In this document: one piece after another, positions 25,965 to 38,085 of the stretch
Layout of the letters: every line of letters starts with the position of its first letter
Position numbering within the stretch: position 1 is the stretch's first letter
Origin: Mauremys mutica
Taxonomy: Eukaryota > Chordata > Testudines > Geoemydidae
Direction of reading: 5' to 3'
NCBI RefSeq assembly: GCF_020497125.1
Contig: NC_059089.1
Span: 28,476,282-28,540,281, forward strand
DNA length: 64,000 bases
Translations under genes and position numbers: made by a program
Notes under the pieces: generated by a model
Seen by the model: the letters and a program-made list of their open reading frames with translations, nothing else
Told to the model about the DNA's origin: nothing
Databases searched by the model: none

Positions 25965-26480
25965 CTAAGGATTAGATTATTGCAATAGGCTGTACATGGG
26001 GCAGCACTTTAAATCAATCTGGAAACTGAACTGATGCTTGTGCACAACAAGGCTGCTGAGTAAGTGGAGTCGCTGAAGCACCTGACACCACTGCTCTGGT
26101 ATCTGCACAGGTTGCCTGTTGGTTTCTGGGTGGAGTTTAAGATGCTGGTTTTAATGTACTGCATGGCAGATTACCATTTCCCCCATAAAAGCATCAAAGA
26201 GTCCTGTGGCACCTTATAGACTAACAGACGTATTGGAGCATGAGCTTTCGTGGGTGAATACTCATTTCGTCGGATGCATGACTATTTCCCCCATACTATC
26301 CTGCCAGATCTGTGGTCAGTGGAACCTTTCATACAACAGAGGAAGCTGTCAGCAGAAAATTTTCAAAGAGGGGTCCTAAACTTTGGAATTTACTATGCCC
26401 AGTTGCTCCAAAATAGCACAGATTTGTTAAGGATGAAAAGCTCTTCTCTTTACCCAGACTTCTGTAAAGGGAGCATATGA
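25965..26480 (+). pseudogene. Old L2/CR1-like LINE RT C-terminus, interrupted
   Basis: Plus-strand translation gives LDYCNRLYMG..., a short gap, then CTGCLLVSGW-like and later LPDLWSVEPFIQQ...FQRGVLNFGIYYAQL. This resembles the RT thumb block LDYCNxLYxG ... LHWLPVxxRIxFK common to L2/CR1-type LINEs. Frameshifts are frequent. A Penelope-like module (26188-26283) is inserted in its middle, so that insertion is younger. Confidence 0.55.
26176..26295 (-). mobile_element. Penelope-like terminal module, 12-bp TSD
   Basis: The module 26188-26283 (gagtcctgtggcaccttata, gactaacagacgtattgg, agcatgagctttcgtggg, cgtcggatgcatg) lies inside an older LINE fragment. It is flanked by an exact 12-bp duplication ATTTCCCCCATA (26176-26187, 26284-26295). 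The TSD length argues for retrotransposition rather than hAT transposition. On the minus strand it carries a hammerhead-like motif (26235-26273), but here stem II is damaged (AUGAGU facing ACCCAC). The Penelope assignment rests on memory of turtle elements. Confidence 0.6.
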
Positions 26481-27285
26481 TGAGGGCTGAGATTTGTGGA
26501 GGAGACAAGGTATGGTTTGGGACTGAGTTAATCTCTGGTTGGCCAATTTATCAATTTCTGGTTTGGGGGAGGGATAAATGTCAGTTTTACCTTTGACATC
26601 ATTATATTTTTAATTATATCGAAGCACAGGCTAGGCATTGTATGTAAATCCAGATAAATACAATCACAAAAGAATCCTAGGATATGCACAATTTAACAGA
26701 TTTGTAAATTTTTTGGGGGGGAAAAAAAGCATTTGGGGGAAAGACCGGAGAATCTGGTATTTGTACTGAAACTGTCGCATCAAATCAGAAAAGAGAAAAC
26801 TTTCATATATTGAAAACAATGTTTGCTTGCATTTTAGTCCACATTTGCATTCATTTAACATAGGTCCTTTCTCATTGCATGCATTAGGGATGTTTAATTG
26901 AAAGGTTACACACAGGGTCATCAACGTGGCACACAACGACTCTAGCCTTACAATAAACTTTCAACTTCAAAGGGATTGGCTGCATTCCTGAACCTTGTAC
27001 CAATAAGCACTAATAACACTGAAAAATGAAAACCAAAACAGATGTCTCCAATAGCATTGGTTCGTATTAGCCGTTCACAGCTATTCTTGCACCTCTAGGC
27101 ATAATGAAGTGAAGTCTTCTCAAGTTGTGTGCAAAGTTGCATTATACCACAGTAATGCCACTGGAATGCTCACCTTCATTTTCGCTTATTTCATTCTTGA
27201 CAGACTGTTGCCACTGTAATCTTAAGAAAAGTTGTTTAAAATGTCATTTTAAAATGCCCTAAAATATGTAAACTCCAATAACTGT
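26481..27285. other. Unique AT-rich sequence, no feature seen
   Basis: Nothing supported. Confidence 0.5.
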
Positions 27286-28190
27286 ATGAACTGCTTGAAA
27301 TTCATTGTTGACAAATGCACCCTAATGTTCATTAGAAGGCATAGTCTGAGTTCTACATTAACTCTGAGCACTGAGGAAAAAGATTTAGGCATCACTGTGC
27401 AGCTCATTGGAAACCTCTCATTGCCCAGTGATGGTCAAAAGGCATACAAGAGGTTGGTTTTAGTATTATCTTTTCTCTCATTCATTATACATTCTACTCT
27501 ATTGACATTATGTAAATCAAAGGTACGCTCTCACCTGGAAGTCTGTATTCATTTCTAATCAATTGAGCTCAAAGAAGAGATTACAGTAAAAAAGGGGTCA
27601 ATGATGTGTGACAACAATTAGAGAGATGGAAAGATTTTTTATATGCGGTGAGATTGAATAGATAGAGACAGTTTACAAAGGGAATGCAATAGGGTAATAC
27701 AAAATAATGAGTGCTCTAGAGAAGTTAAATCAGCCACTTCTATTTACCTTCTTTCATAATACAAGAAAGAGCACATTCAATGTAATACAGTACATTCAAT
27801 GACATTTAAAGACAACATATTTAAAACTGATAAAAGGAAATACTTTTTCTTACATGGTGCATAATTAACCTGTGGAACTTCCTATCACATGATAACAAAG
27901 ATCTGGGGGTTTAGTAGGATGTCAAAAAACAGCCCCAGTTACATTATATAGGGATTTTTTTTAAATTTAGAAGGGATCTAAATACTCATGATTCAAGGCA
28001 TAAAGAAATTGCTAAATGACGGGGGAGTACAAGAAACTTCCCCTATGGACAGGTTATCCCAAAATCATCTATTACAGGATTTCTTGCACTTTCGAGGCAC
28101 TGGGCACTGGTCCTGTGAAGGACAGGATACTGTATTAGATGGACTACTGGTCTGATTGCATATTGCAATTTCTCTGTTGTCATTGTGGAA
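27286..28190 (+). mobile_element. Old CR1 LINE 3' half
   Basis: Plus-strand landmarks in order: attgttgacaaatgcaccct, actgaggaaaaagatttagg, aaaactgataaaaggaaata, ttaacctgtggaacttcc and gacaggatactgtattagat. The copy covers roughly the RT C-terminus and 3' UTR. It has many stops and small insertions. Confidence 0.75.
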
Positions 28191-28439
28191 GTAATGCATC
28201 TTTGACTGCTTGAAATAGCCCATCAAAAATTAAAAATAAAAAAATTAGCAGGGATCTATCCATTAAGAAAACATTTTCACTGTAACACAAGATCACGGGT
28301 CTGTATTGGAATAATATTTAGACTATCAAACCCTAAAATATCTATTTGTCCTTGGTTTGCAAAGCTTTCTTCTCCATGTGATTTAGTCTCATTTTCTACA
28401 ATATGCCCAATGAGTCTGATTCTGCCACATTGAGAGAAC

Positions 28440-28850
28440 AAGGAGGAGAGGTGACAAAATAGTGAATGGCCTATAGAAGGCAGATCAAGAACTTCTTTCC
28501 TGTCTCACAACACAAAACAAGGGAACATTCAAAGGTGGCAAATTCAGAACTGATAAAAGGAAATATTTTCCCATACAATGCACAATTGACCTGTGGAACT
28601 CACTGCCATGGGATATCACTGAGGGCAAAATCTTGGCAGTATTCAGAAAAGGATTTGACATTTGTATGGATAACATGAACATACAGTGTCATAATGGTAA
28701 ATATTAAAAAATAAGCAATTATCCCATGCCTGTCTACTGCAGGGCTGATTTGCATCTTCTTCTGAAGCTTCTAGCACTGGTCACACTGTCAAAGACAGGA
28801 CACTAGAAATGGACCTCTGGTCTGATCCAGTCCGACATCTGTGTTTCTAG
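28440..28850 (+). mobile_element. CR1 LINE 3' end (decayed)
   Basis: gaaggcagatcaagaacttc, aactgataaaaggaaatatt, tgacctgtggaactcactgc, aaagacaggacactagaaat and cctctggtctgatccagtcc mark a second CR1 3' end just downstream of the previous one. It is the same subfamily as 5570 by its matching blocks. Confidence 0.8.
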
Positions 28851-29469
28851 CCTGAGTCAAGTCTTTCTCACCAAACAGTCCCAGTGATTTCAGGGGTTCA
28901 ATAGGACAGGCATTTACAGACCAATATCTGCATTGGAGCAGAAGTTTAGAATTTAATGGCAGTTTAATGCCTTTCAATAGGGGACAACATACTGAAAATT
29001 TATTCATTAGTTTAAATATTGAGAGTCACAGGTACAACATCCTAGGTACTTGGCTAAAACCCTCACGTTCTAATCAGAAGAGCTAATATAATGAAGACCC
29101 TACTATATTTTATTGTGGATTTCTTTGATAGATTGATTTTCTTAGAGATCAATATCAGGTTCAGAGAACAGCCATTCTTAATTTAGCATCATATGAAGCA
29201 CTCTCCCTCTCCTCCATCTCTTCCTCCCCCTACGCCTCCACAGACACCCAAAGACTATTTATACGTTGAAAATGCTAAATCTGACTCTAGGCTGCCATCT
29301 CATGCCTACCTCTGAAGTTAAGCCGGAAAAGCCCAATGCTTTCTTAGCACTGACAGTAACAATGCAAGTTGGCAAGAAAGAAAACTACTAATTGCCACTT
29401 CTGTGCAAATGAAAATAAGAGAAAGCGGATGATCTACCAGATGAACCATCTCGGTACACATTGGTTGGT
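28851..29469. other. Unique sequence, no feature seen
   Basis: Nothing supported. Confidence 0.5.
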
Positions 29470-29876
29470 GACAGGTTTCAGAGTAGCAGCCGTGTTAGTC
29501 TGTATCCGCAAAAAGAACAGGAGTACTTGTGGCACCTTAAAGACTAACACATTTATTTTAGCATGAGCTTTCGTGAGCTGCAGCTCACTTCTTCGGATGC
29601 ATAGAATGGAACACACAGACAGGGGATATTTATACATACAGAGAACATGAAAAGATGGAAGTATGCATACCAACAGGCAGAGTCTAATCAATTGAGATGA
29701 GCTATCGTCAGCAGGAGGAAAAAAAAACTTTTTGAAGTGATAATTAAGATGGCCCATAGAAGGTGTGAGGAGAATTTAACATAGGGAAATAGATTCAATT
29801 GGTGTAATGACCCAACCATTCCCAGTCTTTGTTTAGGCCACAGTTAATAGTATCTAGTTTGCATATTAATTTGAAT
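29470..29876 (-). mobile_element. Penelope-like element end, second family
   Basis: Begins caggtttcagagtagcagcc, tgttagtctgtatccgc and caggagtacttgtggcacct, and continues through agcatgagctttcgtgagct into a longer body (gagaacatgaaaagatgg, gtgataattaagatggccca, tgacccaaccattcccagtc). From memory, longer turtle copies of this repeat encode, in antisense, a Penelope-type RT with a Y-DD motif. That part is absent here. No TSD was found. The element is 5' truncated in its own sense. Confidence 0.6.
29558..29596 (-). ncRNA. Hammerhead-ribozyme-like motif
   Basis: On the minus strand: core CCGAAGA, stem II GUGAGC-UGCA-GCUCAC (six perfect pairs), GAAA, short stem III GC-UCAU-GC and a UA at the expected cleavage position. 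This matches the hammerhead order CUGANGA/stem II/GAAA/stem III/UH except for C in place of the conserved U of the core. No stem I was found. Penelope-like elements are known to carry hammerheads with minimal stem III. Activity is unproven. Confidence 0.4.
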
Positions 29877-31334
29877 AACTTGTGTATCTTGTTATGCTGA
29901 GGAAGGGAAATGGAAATCTATTACAGTAAACAAGAGGGTCTTTTAGGGTATTTTGAGATTTCTGGGCAGGTCTCTCAGATTTCCAGACATGCTGAAGTAA
30001 ATGAGTACTCATCTTTGCCTACTGCATTATCATCACATAGTATCACTATACAACTCAGCACATTACATTGAACAATTCCAGCAATTCTCCACCCTAATAC
30101 AATGCCTCTTCTTTCAGGCAGTGTAAAAAGCGTAAGGACGCAATCAAACAAAGACTTTCTGATCTGTAAGAGACATTGGTTTTCCCTGCAGTCATTGTCT
30201 GACTGTTCCTTAGTGCATTCTTCCTCTCAGATGAAGAATGCTATCGCACAGCATACCATGCAACCAGATCAATTATACTAGGCACTTTTGGAATATTAAG
30301 AATGGGCTTTTGATGCCTGCACGGATCTGCAGGGACCCTTCAGCTTGCTGGAGGGAAAGTGTTTAAGGCATTTATTGTGTGCTGTACTACGTAGACTGCA
30401 TAATTTGACTTTACAAAGGAGAATAACCCTGAAGGGAGACATCATTCAAGAAAGGAAAAAGAGAGGGAGGGGGCATTAGCTAGGGAGGGTGTGCTCAAGT
30501 GGCAGGCTCAGAGGTACTGCAACAGCAGCAAAGCAGCTGTGCAAGGGATTTCCTCCAGGTGGAAATTCACCACTTTTGAAGGGGAAAAAAGCTCAGTTTC
30601 TACCGCAGTAACATGGCTGCTCAGCTTCTCATCCGTGAAAATTTCTCTGTTGTCATGTGTCACAGTCCTGGGGTTCCTACAACCTGATCTTGGTTACCTA
30701 CTGCTACCATCAAGCTTCTCTCTTGGAAATTTTACCTCTGGGCACCGCTCCCTCTGCTCTTTTGTTACCAGAACCATGTCCCCAGGAGTGGAGATCCCCT
30801 GACTGGTATGGCAAGAGTTCTTTGAAGGCCACTGAAGAAATCCCCATTCACCGCAGCTCCACTCCAGACTGCATTAACAAATTGGTAGTTTATTATTTAC
30901 AATTAAAATCCATGAGTGGCCACCAGTAGTGATCCTCTGGCAGCGACCACATTCCTTTCCAAGCCCTGGAAATCTTATTTTATATCCCAGTTCAGCTTTC
31001 TTTTCATCAGCCAGGGACTCCCATGTTCTCCCATCCTGGTCTCACCCACCACCTTCTCGGCAGCCCAGACCTCTGTCATCCCTGATGGACCAGTCTCTGG
31101 AGACTGGAGAAAGCTTTCTTGGCAATTTCAGCCAGCCTGGACCAACCCATCGCCAGCAGGCCACTCTCTGCACGCCTTCCTCCCAAATTTCCTCCCACTG
31201 CTGACCAGCTAACGGACATCCCAGGAGGGCTCCTAGCCACCCAATCGGCCCTCTCAGAGTCCTTAGGTTTCAAACCACTATCTCCCTTCCTCCCACATAT
31301 TTTATCTCCCACAAACCTCATACCTTAAATGATC
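29877..31334. other. Unique sequence; possible unplaced LTR at 30656-31320
   Basis: From 30656 the sequence starts TGTGTCACAG and runs through C-rich text to about 31320. That could be a decayed LTR, but I found no matching terminus or target-site duplication. No gene is supported. Confidence 0.3.
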
Positions 31335-31372
31335 TAAAACCACAGGACTGGAAGGGACCTTGAGAGGTCATT

Positions 31373-32482
31373 CCCTTGAGCAGAGCCGGCTCTGGCTTTT
31401 TTGCCGCCCCAAGCAAAAAAAGGGGGGGGGAGGGGCCGCCAGAGCGGCAAAGCAGGGGAAAAAACAAAAACAAAACCACAGCAGGGCCAGAGCGGCAAAG
31501 CGGGGTGGGGGAGGCCAAACAACGGCGCGGCTGGAATGCCAAAGGGGGAGGGGGGAACTGCAGCACAGCCGGAGCAGCAAAGCAGGGGAAAAAACAAAAC
31601 AACAACATAAAACCACGGTGGGGCTGGAGCGGTAAAGGGGGGGGGAACAGGGCGCTGGAGCGGCAAAGCAGGTGAGGAAAAAAAAAGAAAAAGAAAACAC
31701 GGCGCAGCCAGAGCGGCAAAGCAGGGTGGGGGGAACAAAACAACGGCGCGGCTGGAATGGCCAAGCAGGGAAGAAAGAAAAACCCTGCAGCACGGCCGGA
31801 GCGGCGAACCGGGGTGGGGGGAACAAAAAACCTGCACGGCTGGAGCGGCAAACCGGGGGGGGGGAACAAAAAACCTGCATGGCCGGAGCGGCGAACCGGG
31901 GGGGGGGGGGGGGGAACAAAAAACCGGCCCGGCCGGAGCGGCGAACCGGGGGGGGGGGGGAACAAAAAACCTACATGGCTGGAGCGGCAACGCAGGTGAA
32001 AAAACAACAACCTGCGGCGCAGCTGGAGCGGCAAAGCGTGGGGGGGGACGGTGCGGCCAGCAAAGCAGGGGGAACAAAACAAAAAACCGACAGGGCGGCC
32101 GGAGCCAGGGGCCTCCCTGTGCTGCAGAGTGCGTGCCCGGTCCAATGTGGGGAAGGGGAGGGAGCGAGGGGGGAGAGAGAGAGGGGGGCAGCCAGGGCTT
32201 CAGGGGGGCGCTCACCCCGCGGCCCCGACCTCCGCGCCGCCTGCCGGGAGGGCTCCGCGCTGCTCCGGTCGGTGGGGAGGGAAGGACGCGGGCTGCCCTG
32301 CCAAATTCGCTGCAGGTCGCTCCCCTCCTCTGCCCCCTACAGGGCGGCCAGAGCAGCAAACAAAAAAAACAAAAAAAGAGCGTCAGTGCCGCCCTAGGAT
32401 TGGGCGGAAGCCGCCCCCTAGAATCTGCCGCCCCAAGCACCAGCTTGCTCAGCTGGTGCCTGGAGCCGGCCCTGCCCTTGAG
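31373..32482 (-). mobile_element. 1.1-kb hAT-like element carrying a minisatellite
   Basis: A 1094-bp element (31381-32474) starts CAGAGCCGGCTC and ends GAGCCGGCCCTG. These are near-perfect inverted ends flanked by an exact 8-bp TSD CCCTTGAG (31373-31380, 32475-32482). Subterminal TTTGCCGCCCCAAGC / TGCCGCCCCAAGCAC segments match those of the 260-bp element at 8403, so both belong to one superfamily. No transposase is present. The longest open frames of the window (275 and 368 codons, minus) run through it but are low-complexity Pro/Phe/Ala repeats from the minisatellite, not genes. Confidence 0.92.
31440..32085. repeat. G-rich minisatellite, ~44-bp unit, about 15 copies
   Basis: The word GGAGCGGC(A/G)AA, or a close variant, recurs near 31441, 31489, 31531, 31570, 31624, 31654, 31708, 31752, 31796, 31842, 31884, 31935, 31979, 32023 and 32054. 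Each is followed by a G-tract and then an A-rich AACAAAAAAC-type stretch. Units vary between about 30 and 55 bp, mainly through tract length. The longest tract is 17 Gs at 31898-31914. Potentially G-quadruplex forming and length-variable. Confidence 0.85.
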
Positions 32483-32515
32483 AGGTCATCCCCTGCAGCA
32501 CTAAAGCACATAAAC

Positions 32516-35404
32516 ACATCACAAACCCTAACATTCTCCACACCATTAAAAAGGGCTTTGCTTTGGAGTGACCCAGCAGAAACACGAGTTTGTTGTTGTT
32601 CTTGCTGGTTTCCCCCGTGGTGATACTTTTGCCCAGAAGTGATTGTGTCCAGCAGTCAACTACTCTCAGATCTTGTCTACAGCTAGATTTGTCTCTCTTG
32701 CTCCTGTCTGAGTCTCGGTGAGAATTCACTACCTAGTGAGGCCTAGAAAGTCCTTCCTGCTGAATCAACGGGCAGAAAGTGAAGAGGCAAATGAAACCAA
32801 ATGACTCAGATGGCAATGATGAATCCAAATGTCTAGTGACTTGGACGGCAACCAGTTTGTCTCTGCCTCTGCTAGACTTAATGCGATCATTGTGAGCCAT
32901 CTGAAAGATCTGGAGCAAACCGATCACTACCAGCCGATTTGCTCTGTTTTCTTTTAGCTGCCATCCCAAAATACTTCACAGCAGTAAAGGCTCCACAATG
33001 AGGTGCATCCAGATGCTTCATCCAGATGATACATAAAGTTCAGGAAATTCAAACACACATCTGGGTACTAAAAAAAACCAGCAATAAAAACTAAATTTTT
33101 ATTAATAAAATGAAAAGAAACCTTTTTCCAGATTAATCTAAAGATGGGCTGATTCAGGTAGCATTACAATCCCTGGGGATAATGGGGTAACCTGCTTTGC
33201 CTAGCACACCCAGCAGTCCAGATTGGGTAACAATGAGACTCATAGAGCTGCTGCTGGCCCTAAGAAAGACTGGGATAAAGTTTAACTTCCACTTTTGTGA
33301 AGGGCACAGCCACGCTAGCTGAACTGACCACCAGCCTGAGGGCCTGGCTGACAGCTCCCCAGCCAGTACAGAATGTTGTTTTAAACGTAAGTAAAATAAC
33401 TCAGAGGAAAATGACACTAGCAGGTGTATGTGCATCAGACAAGAGAAATGCACATCAAATCCAGGGTTAATTCTCTCCTACAGTGACAACTGAGTCAGAA
33501 AGCCAAGGCTCAGTTCTAGGCCTTTGTCCAGTGCCTAGTGCCTTAGCCCTTTATTTGGGCAGGATCGTTACTTTCATAGAGTCTGTGGAATCAAGAGAAG
33601 ATTGCACCATTCAGGGGTGGTTGAAGTGCCAATGGCCCCGAAGGCCAAAATACTAGAGATTGGCAGAGTCCATGAGGCAGGCAGGTATCAATGTGAGAAC
33701 AAGCCAGTCAGCACACAGGTATGCCCACCTCCTCTCACTGCCATTCCTCTTGTATCACAGGATTCTCCGGGCATCATACCCAGAGTGGTAACTGCACTAG
33801 TATACGTCACTTAGCCTGTTTGGCCTTGTTCTTCAGACTGCTACAAGCCCACAATAATCCCCAGAAATGCACTGCCCATCCACTGCTTAAATGTGTGGTA
33901 CAGTACATATAAAATCCATTGTGAACATGGTGGTAATGTCTAGCCGTATCCTGGGGCAGGGAAAGGTAGTGAATCCATTTTTCTGTACTGAATAGGCTGT
34001 ATAGATGGTTCTGGTCAGGCTGCTACGATAATTGGTACTTGAAATAAAGTTAACGCCACTGCTTCATGGCTATCTAGAGAGATGAAATACTGATAATCTA
34101 ATGTCCCTTCTGTTTGTGGCAAGAACAAAGGATGTAAAATGGCTGCATTCCTTTAAATTCAAACCCCGCTACTTCCTACTGCAACTGAGGGCATCTTGCT
34201 AAAATACTACAAGCAAAAAAAATGCCCCAAATCTCCTTGCCTGCTAAGGTGCTGAGTGCCTCTCTTCCAGTCCTGGCCCTCAGACATGGAAAGAGAGCGC
34301 AGCCTGCAATGCAGAGACAAATAAAAGAGAAAAACTCTGAAAGAAAGGTGGAAGGGCCTGTGGATCTGCATTTAGAACAATGTGGTACAGGTGAGAAGCT
34401 GCTGGCGCCCACAAGGAGAAAGCATGAAAAATTCCTTGAAATGTTAACGCTAATTCTTCCCACAACCTCCATCTAGTGTTTTAGATTGCAAGCTGTCCAG
34501 AGCACAAACTTATCCTCATTTCATGTCTAGTAAAGCACTGAGCTGAACTACTAAATACACAAAGAGTAACTCAGGCTACTGCTGCACTGAAAGGGAGGGT
34601 ATAAAATGGAGCCCAGCTGGGGTCATGCCTCCCCCACAATCCCTTGCCAGACCCAGAAATACAGGGGGCGACACCACACACATTCTGGGGGCAGTAGTGC
34701 CTAGGTGACATTCTCCCTTCCTCCACCAGGTAGCCTTTGGGAAAGAAATTCCAGGAATGAGCTAGGTTGAAGGACAACTCAAGGGCTTGTGATTGATTTG
34801 GTTGCAGTTGTGTGTCTGTGTAAAAGAAAGCAGGAGAAAGCAGCAAGAAAACCAGGAAGCAACAAGAGAAGCACAAGTAGTGTGGCCCTTCCAAGAGAGC
34901 AAGCTTTTTGTGCGGGGTGCTAACTAGGTAGGCAGGCTTGGAATTGTGCACAAGGAAAGTGCTTCCTGTTGTTTGATCCTAATATTTTTAGGGAAGCAGG
35001 ACATTCTCTAATGCTTTGTAAATAAACAGGATTGAATCAAAAATACCAAACTCTATTATCATTTCTCCTAACAGAAACAACCCAGAAAACCCCAAATATT
35101 GGCCAACTATGGGGATCAAAAGAGATTAAAAAAGTCAGATTGCATTCTGCCATGTTCACGCTGAACATTCTCTCCCTGTGCTGATTGTCTTTTTGCTCCA
35201 GCCTCTTTTGTACCTCCCTCACTGTCTCTAACCCCTCCTGCCTCATCCCTTCCTTTGTTTTTCCATCCAGCTAAAACCCTCCTAACATAACCTCACTGAA
35301 AGGATTTAAACAGCTATAAAAGGGGGAATCACAGAAATAATGTGACATTTGCAGCCATCGCATTGTTCACTCTGCTTGTATGCTCTCTCCCACTCCCTAC
35401 TCTT
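32516..35404. other. Unique sequence, no gene seen
   Basis: A weak L2-like tail may lie at 34480-34540. Opposed short frames near 34176-34476 are unrecognised. Confidence 0.4.
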
Positions 35405-35530
35405 TGTCCACCTTGTCTAATTGGACTGTAGCTCTCTGGGGCAGGCACTGTCTTTTATCCTATGCTTGTGCAGCGCCTAGCACAGGGAGGCCCTGTTCTC
35501 AGCTGTCCCCTGCACTACTATAATGAATCC
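35405..35530 (+). repeat. L2/CORE-SINE-type 3' tail
   Basis: gactgtagctctctggggca, ggcactgtcttttatcc and gtgcagcgcctagcacaggg form the sense orientation of the family also seen at 58950, ending near an A-rich aataaaacaaacaaataa. Confidence 0.6.
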
Positions 35531-36285
35531 AGTAAATAAAACAAACAAATAACCGCACAGTGATGAGGATGGCAAAGGGAAGACCAAATGGGCGAGAAAA
35601 AGTTAAGCCTGAATCCCAGTGCCATGCCACCAGATGCAAAGCAACAAGAGAATTAGTGTTGAGCCTGAACCTTGGGTCTTGTGCTTGGAAGTAAAGTCAC
35701 ATGCTGCATTGTTTTGTCCTTTTCTTTCTTCTCTAAATAGTCAATCTGAGCCACTACGTGGAGGTGACATTATGCTGAGAAGAAAGGGCTGGAGTGCCAG
35801 GCTGGAATCTGGTCTCCTTTCCCTACAGACCCAGGACAGCCTGGGCCACAGCAGAGCAGACTCTCTCTGACACAAACACCTTCCCAGCCCCAGCCCTGCC
35901 CAGGCGGGATCCCCACTGAGATGAAGGTGTATTCTAGTGTGCAGGTCCCATTCCATCCCAAGCACCACTGATAAGATTGGGAAACAGTAAATGTCAAAGA
36001 CGGGGGTGGGTTTTGTGCTGGGGCCTGTTGTCCAACTAGGAACTGGACTTGGAATCACCAGCATGTTTCAGGGAGGCCACTGGACAAAATGCGCAAGGCT
36101 CTGAAGGTTTGTCCCCTGGTATCTTTACCAGTCCTCAGAGCCCACCCACATGCGCATCAGCCATCAAATCCTCTTTGAAATAATAAACATGCAAATAACC
36201 ATTTGATCCACTTCTTCCAACCGCATTAGAAAAGCATGGATTGTTACTCTATTACTAGGGACCATTATCCAAACTGAGCACGTGA
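35531..36285. other. Unique sequence, no feature seen
   Basis: Nothing supported. Confidence 0.5.
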
Positions 36286-36920
36286 GCTCTGCCAAGTGAA
36301 ATGTAAAAATATAATTAGAAAGGCCAAAAAAATAATTTGAAGAACAGCTGGTCAAAGACTCAAAAAGTAATAGCAAATTTTTTTTAAGTACTTCAGAAGC
36401 AAGAAGCCTGCTAAACAACCAGTGAGGCCACTCGATGATCAAAATGCTCAAGGAGCACTCAAGGACAATAAGGCCATTGCAGAGAAACTAAATTAATTCT
36501 TTGCATTGCTGAGGATGTGAGGGAGATTCCCAAACCTGAGCCATTCATTTTAGGTGACAAGTCTGAGGAACTGTCTCAGACTGAGGTGTCATTAGAGGAG
36601 GTTTTGGAACAAATTTATAAACTAAACAGAAATAAGTCACCAGGACCAGAAGGAACTCAAATGTGAAATTTCAGAACTGTTAACTGTAATCTGTAACCTA
36701 TCATTTAAATGAGCTTCTGTACCAAATGACTGGAGGATAGCTAATTTTAAATATTACAGGCCAGTAAGCCTGACTTCAGTACCAGGCAAACTGATTGAAA
36801 CTCTAGTAAAAAACAAAATTGTCAGACACATAGATGAACATAATTTGTTGGGGAAGAATCAACATGGTTTTTGTAAAGGAAGATCATGCCTCACCAATCT
36901 ACTAGAATTCTTTGAGGGGG
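36286..36920 (+). mobile_element. CR1 LINE, 5' part of a split copy (RT domain)
   Basis: Plus-strand CR1 ORF2 sequence covers the N-terminal RT region. Recognisable pieces are aataagtcaccaggaccaga (NKSPGPEG), atgactggaggatagctaat (DWRIAN), tacaggccagtaagcctgac (RPVSLT) and aatcaacatggtttttgtaa (NQHGF). It ends at gaattctttgaggggg (EFFEG), and the same element resumes at 38086. Stops and a frameshift show it is inactive. Confidence 0.85.
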
Positions 36921-37288
36921 CATCACCATGCCTTCATGGGTCACAACTGAGAATACCAAATTCAGGACAAACTGCTGAGAAATAGGGCAAACACACCCCA
37001 AAACTAGTAGTTATTCTCCCATAAAATATACCAAACCAGCAACAAAAGTAAACTTCAGTTTCACCACACTGGCTAACAAAAAGTCAGAAAAGCTGTTTTC
37101 TTAGGCATTCCAGTCCTTGTATCACCACCAAAAACACTAGACTTAAAGATGAGTGGTTGTTTAAAACCAATTTCATCAAATAAAAATTTCTTCTGATCCC
37201 AAAGGACAAGCCACACACCCAGATCAATATGCAACTCGGATCTTACCCAATAATCATGCTGTTGCCAATCCTTTAGTATCTAAAATCT

Positions 37289-37348
<60 letters not shown>

Positions 37349-38085
37349 AATTGGTTAAAGGAATCAAATACATACAGTAATTGCAAAGTTCTCGGTTCAG
37401 GCTTATAGCACTGATCGAATAAACTGCTGGCTTGTTAAGTCTCTCGTTTCTTCCAAATCACTGGAAGTCCTCTGTCCCTTGGATAGAATGCTCCCCTTAG
37501 TGTAAGTCCATAATCCAGAGGTTTGAGCAGGAAAGAGGCAAAACAGAGATATTTCCAGGGCCTTTTATAACTTCTTCCATGTGGAGGGAAATCCATTGTT
37601 TCAAACCAAGCCCTCAACACAGCTAGTGGAAAATCACACGTAACAAGACGGTGTTTGGAGTCACAAGGGCAAGTCACATGTCCATGCATGATTTTGCTTA
37701 GTCACAGCAAAGGCCATTACCTATACTCTAGTTGTTCACATGAAAGTCCATCAATCATGGATGGGCGTCTTCCATGGTCCATTGTGAGTTAAGTGTCCCT
37801 TGATGGGCCATTTAACTTGAATAGTCCCTTCAAGATGTGCAATCTAAATACCTTGTGGGCATTACCACAGCAACAAACATATTTGAAATACTGGTATAGA
37901 GCCAATACTCATAACTTCAAATACAAAAATGATACATGCATACAGAAAGCATAATCATATTCAGCTGCTCATAACTTTCCATAGACACCTTACTTGACGT
38001 ACTTTGTATAAGATTTGTTGCAATTATATAACAGTGGTAGCAACAGTCATCTGCATGGTCATATTTTAATCAGATAATGTTACAG
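36921..38085. mobile_element. LTR-like insertion inside CR1
   Basis: About 1165 bp sits exactly between two halves of one CR1 copy. Both junctions carry GGGGG, consistent with a 5-bp target duplication. The right end reads ...AATGTTACA (TGTAACATT on the minus strand), a normal LTR terminus. The left end (CATCACC) seems to have lost its first few bases. I see no gag, pol or env coding sequence, so a solo LTR of an endogenous retroelement is the best reading. Its orientation is unsettled. A (GATA)n tract has expanded within it. Blocks such as accttacttgac and cataacttcaaatacaaaaa recall turtle LTRs from memory. Confidence 0.6.
37291..37347. repeat. (GATA)n microsatellite
   Basis: About 14 uninterrupted GATA tetranucleotides inside the LTR-like insertion. 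Confidence 0.95.

Larger units (their letters stand above)
31335..32515 (-). mobile_element. CR1 3' fragment split by a hAT-like element
   Basis: ggactggaagggaccttgag, directly before the hAT-like element, and aggtcatcccctgcagcact, directly after it, read as one antisense CR1 3' end. It is split by the insertion at 31381-32474. The CR1 piece is under 100 bp in total. Confidence 0.6.

Noticed and set aside
30656..31320. Possible LTR starting TGTGTCACAG
   Set aside because: No matching CA terminus and no short target-site duplication could be found.
31334..32440. 368-codon and 275-codon minus-strand open frames, the longest in the window
   Set aside because: They run through the G-rich minisatellite of a hAT-like element. 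The products are Pro/Phe/Ala repeats with no domain.
37291..37347. Possible CRISPR-like or satellite array
   Set aside because: Simple (GATA)n microsatellite without spacers.
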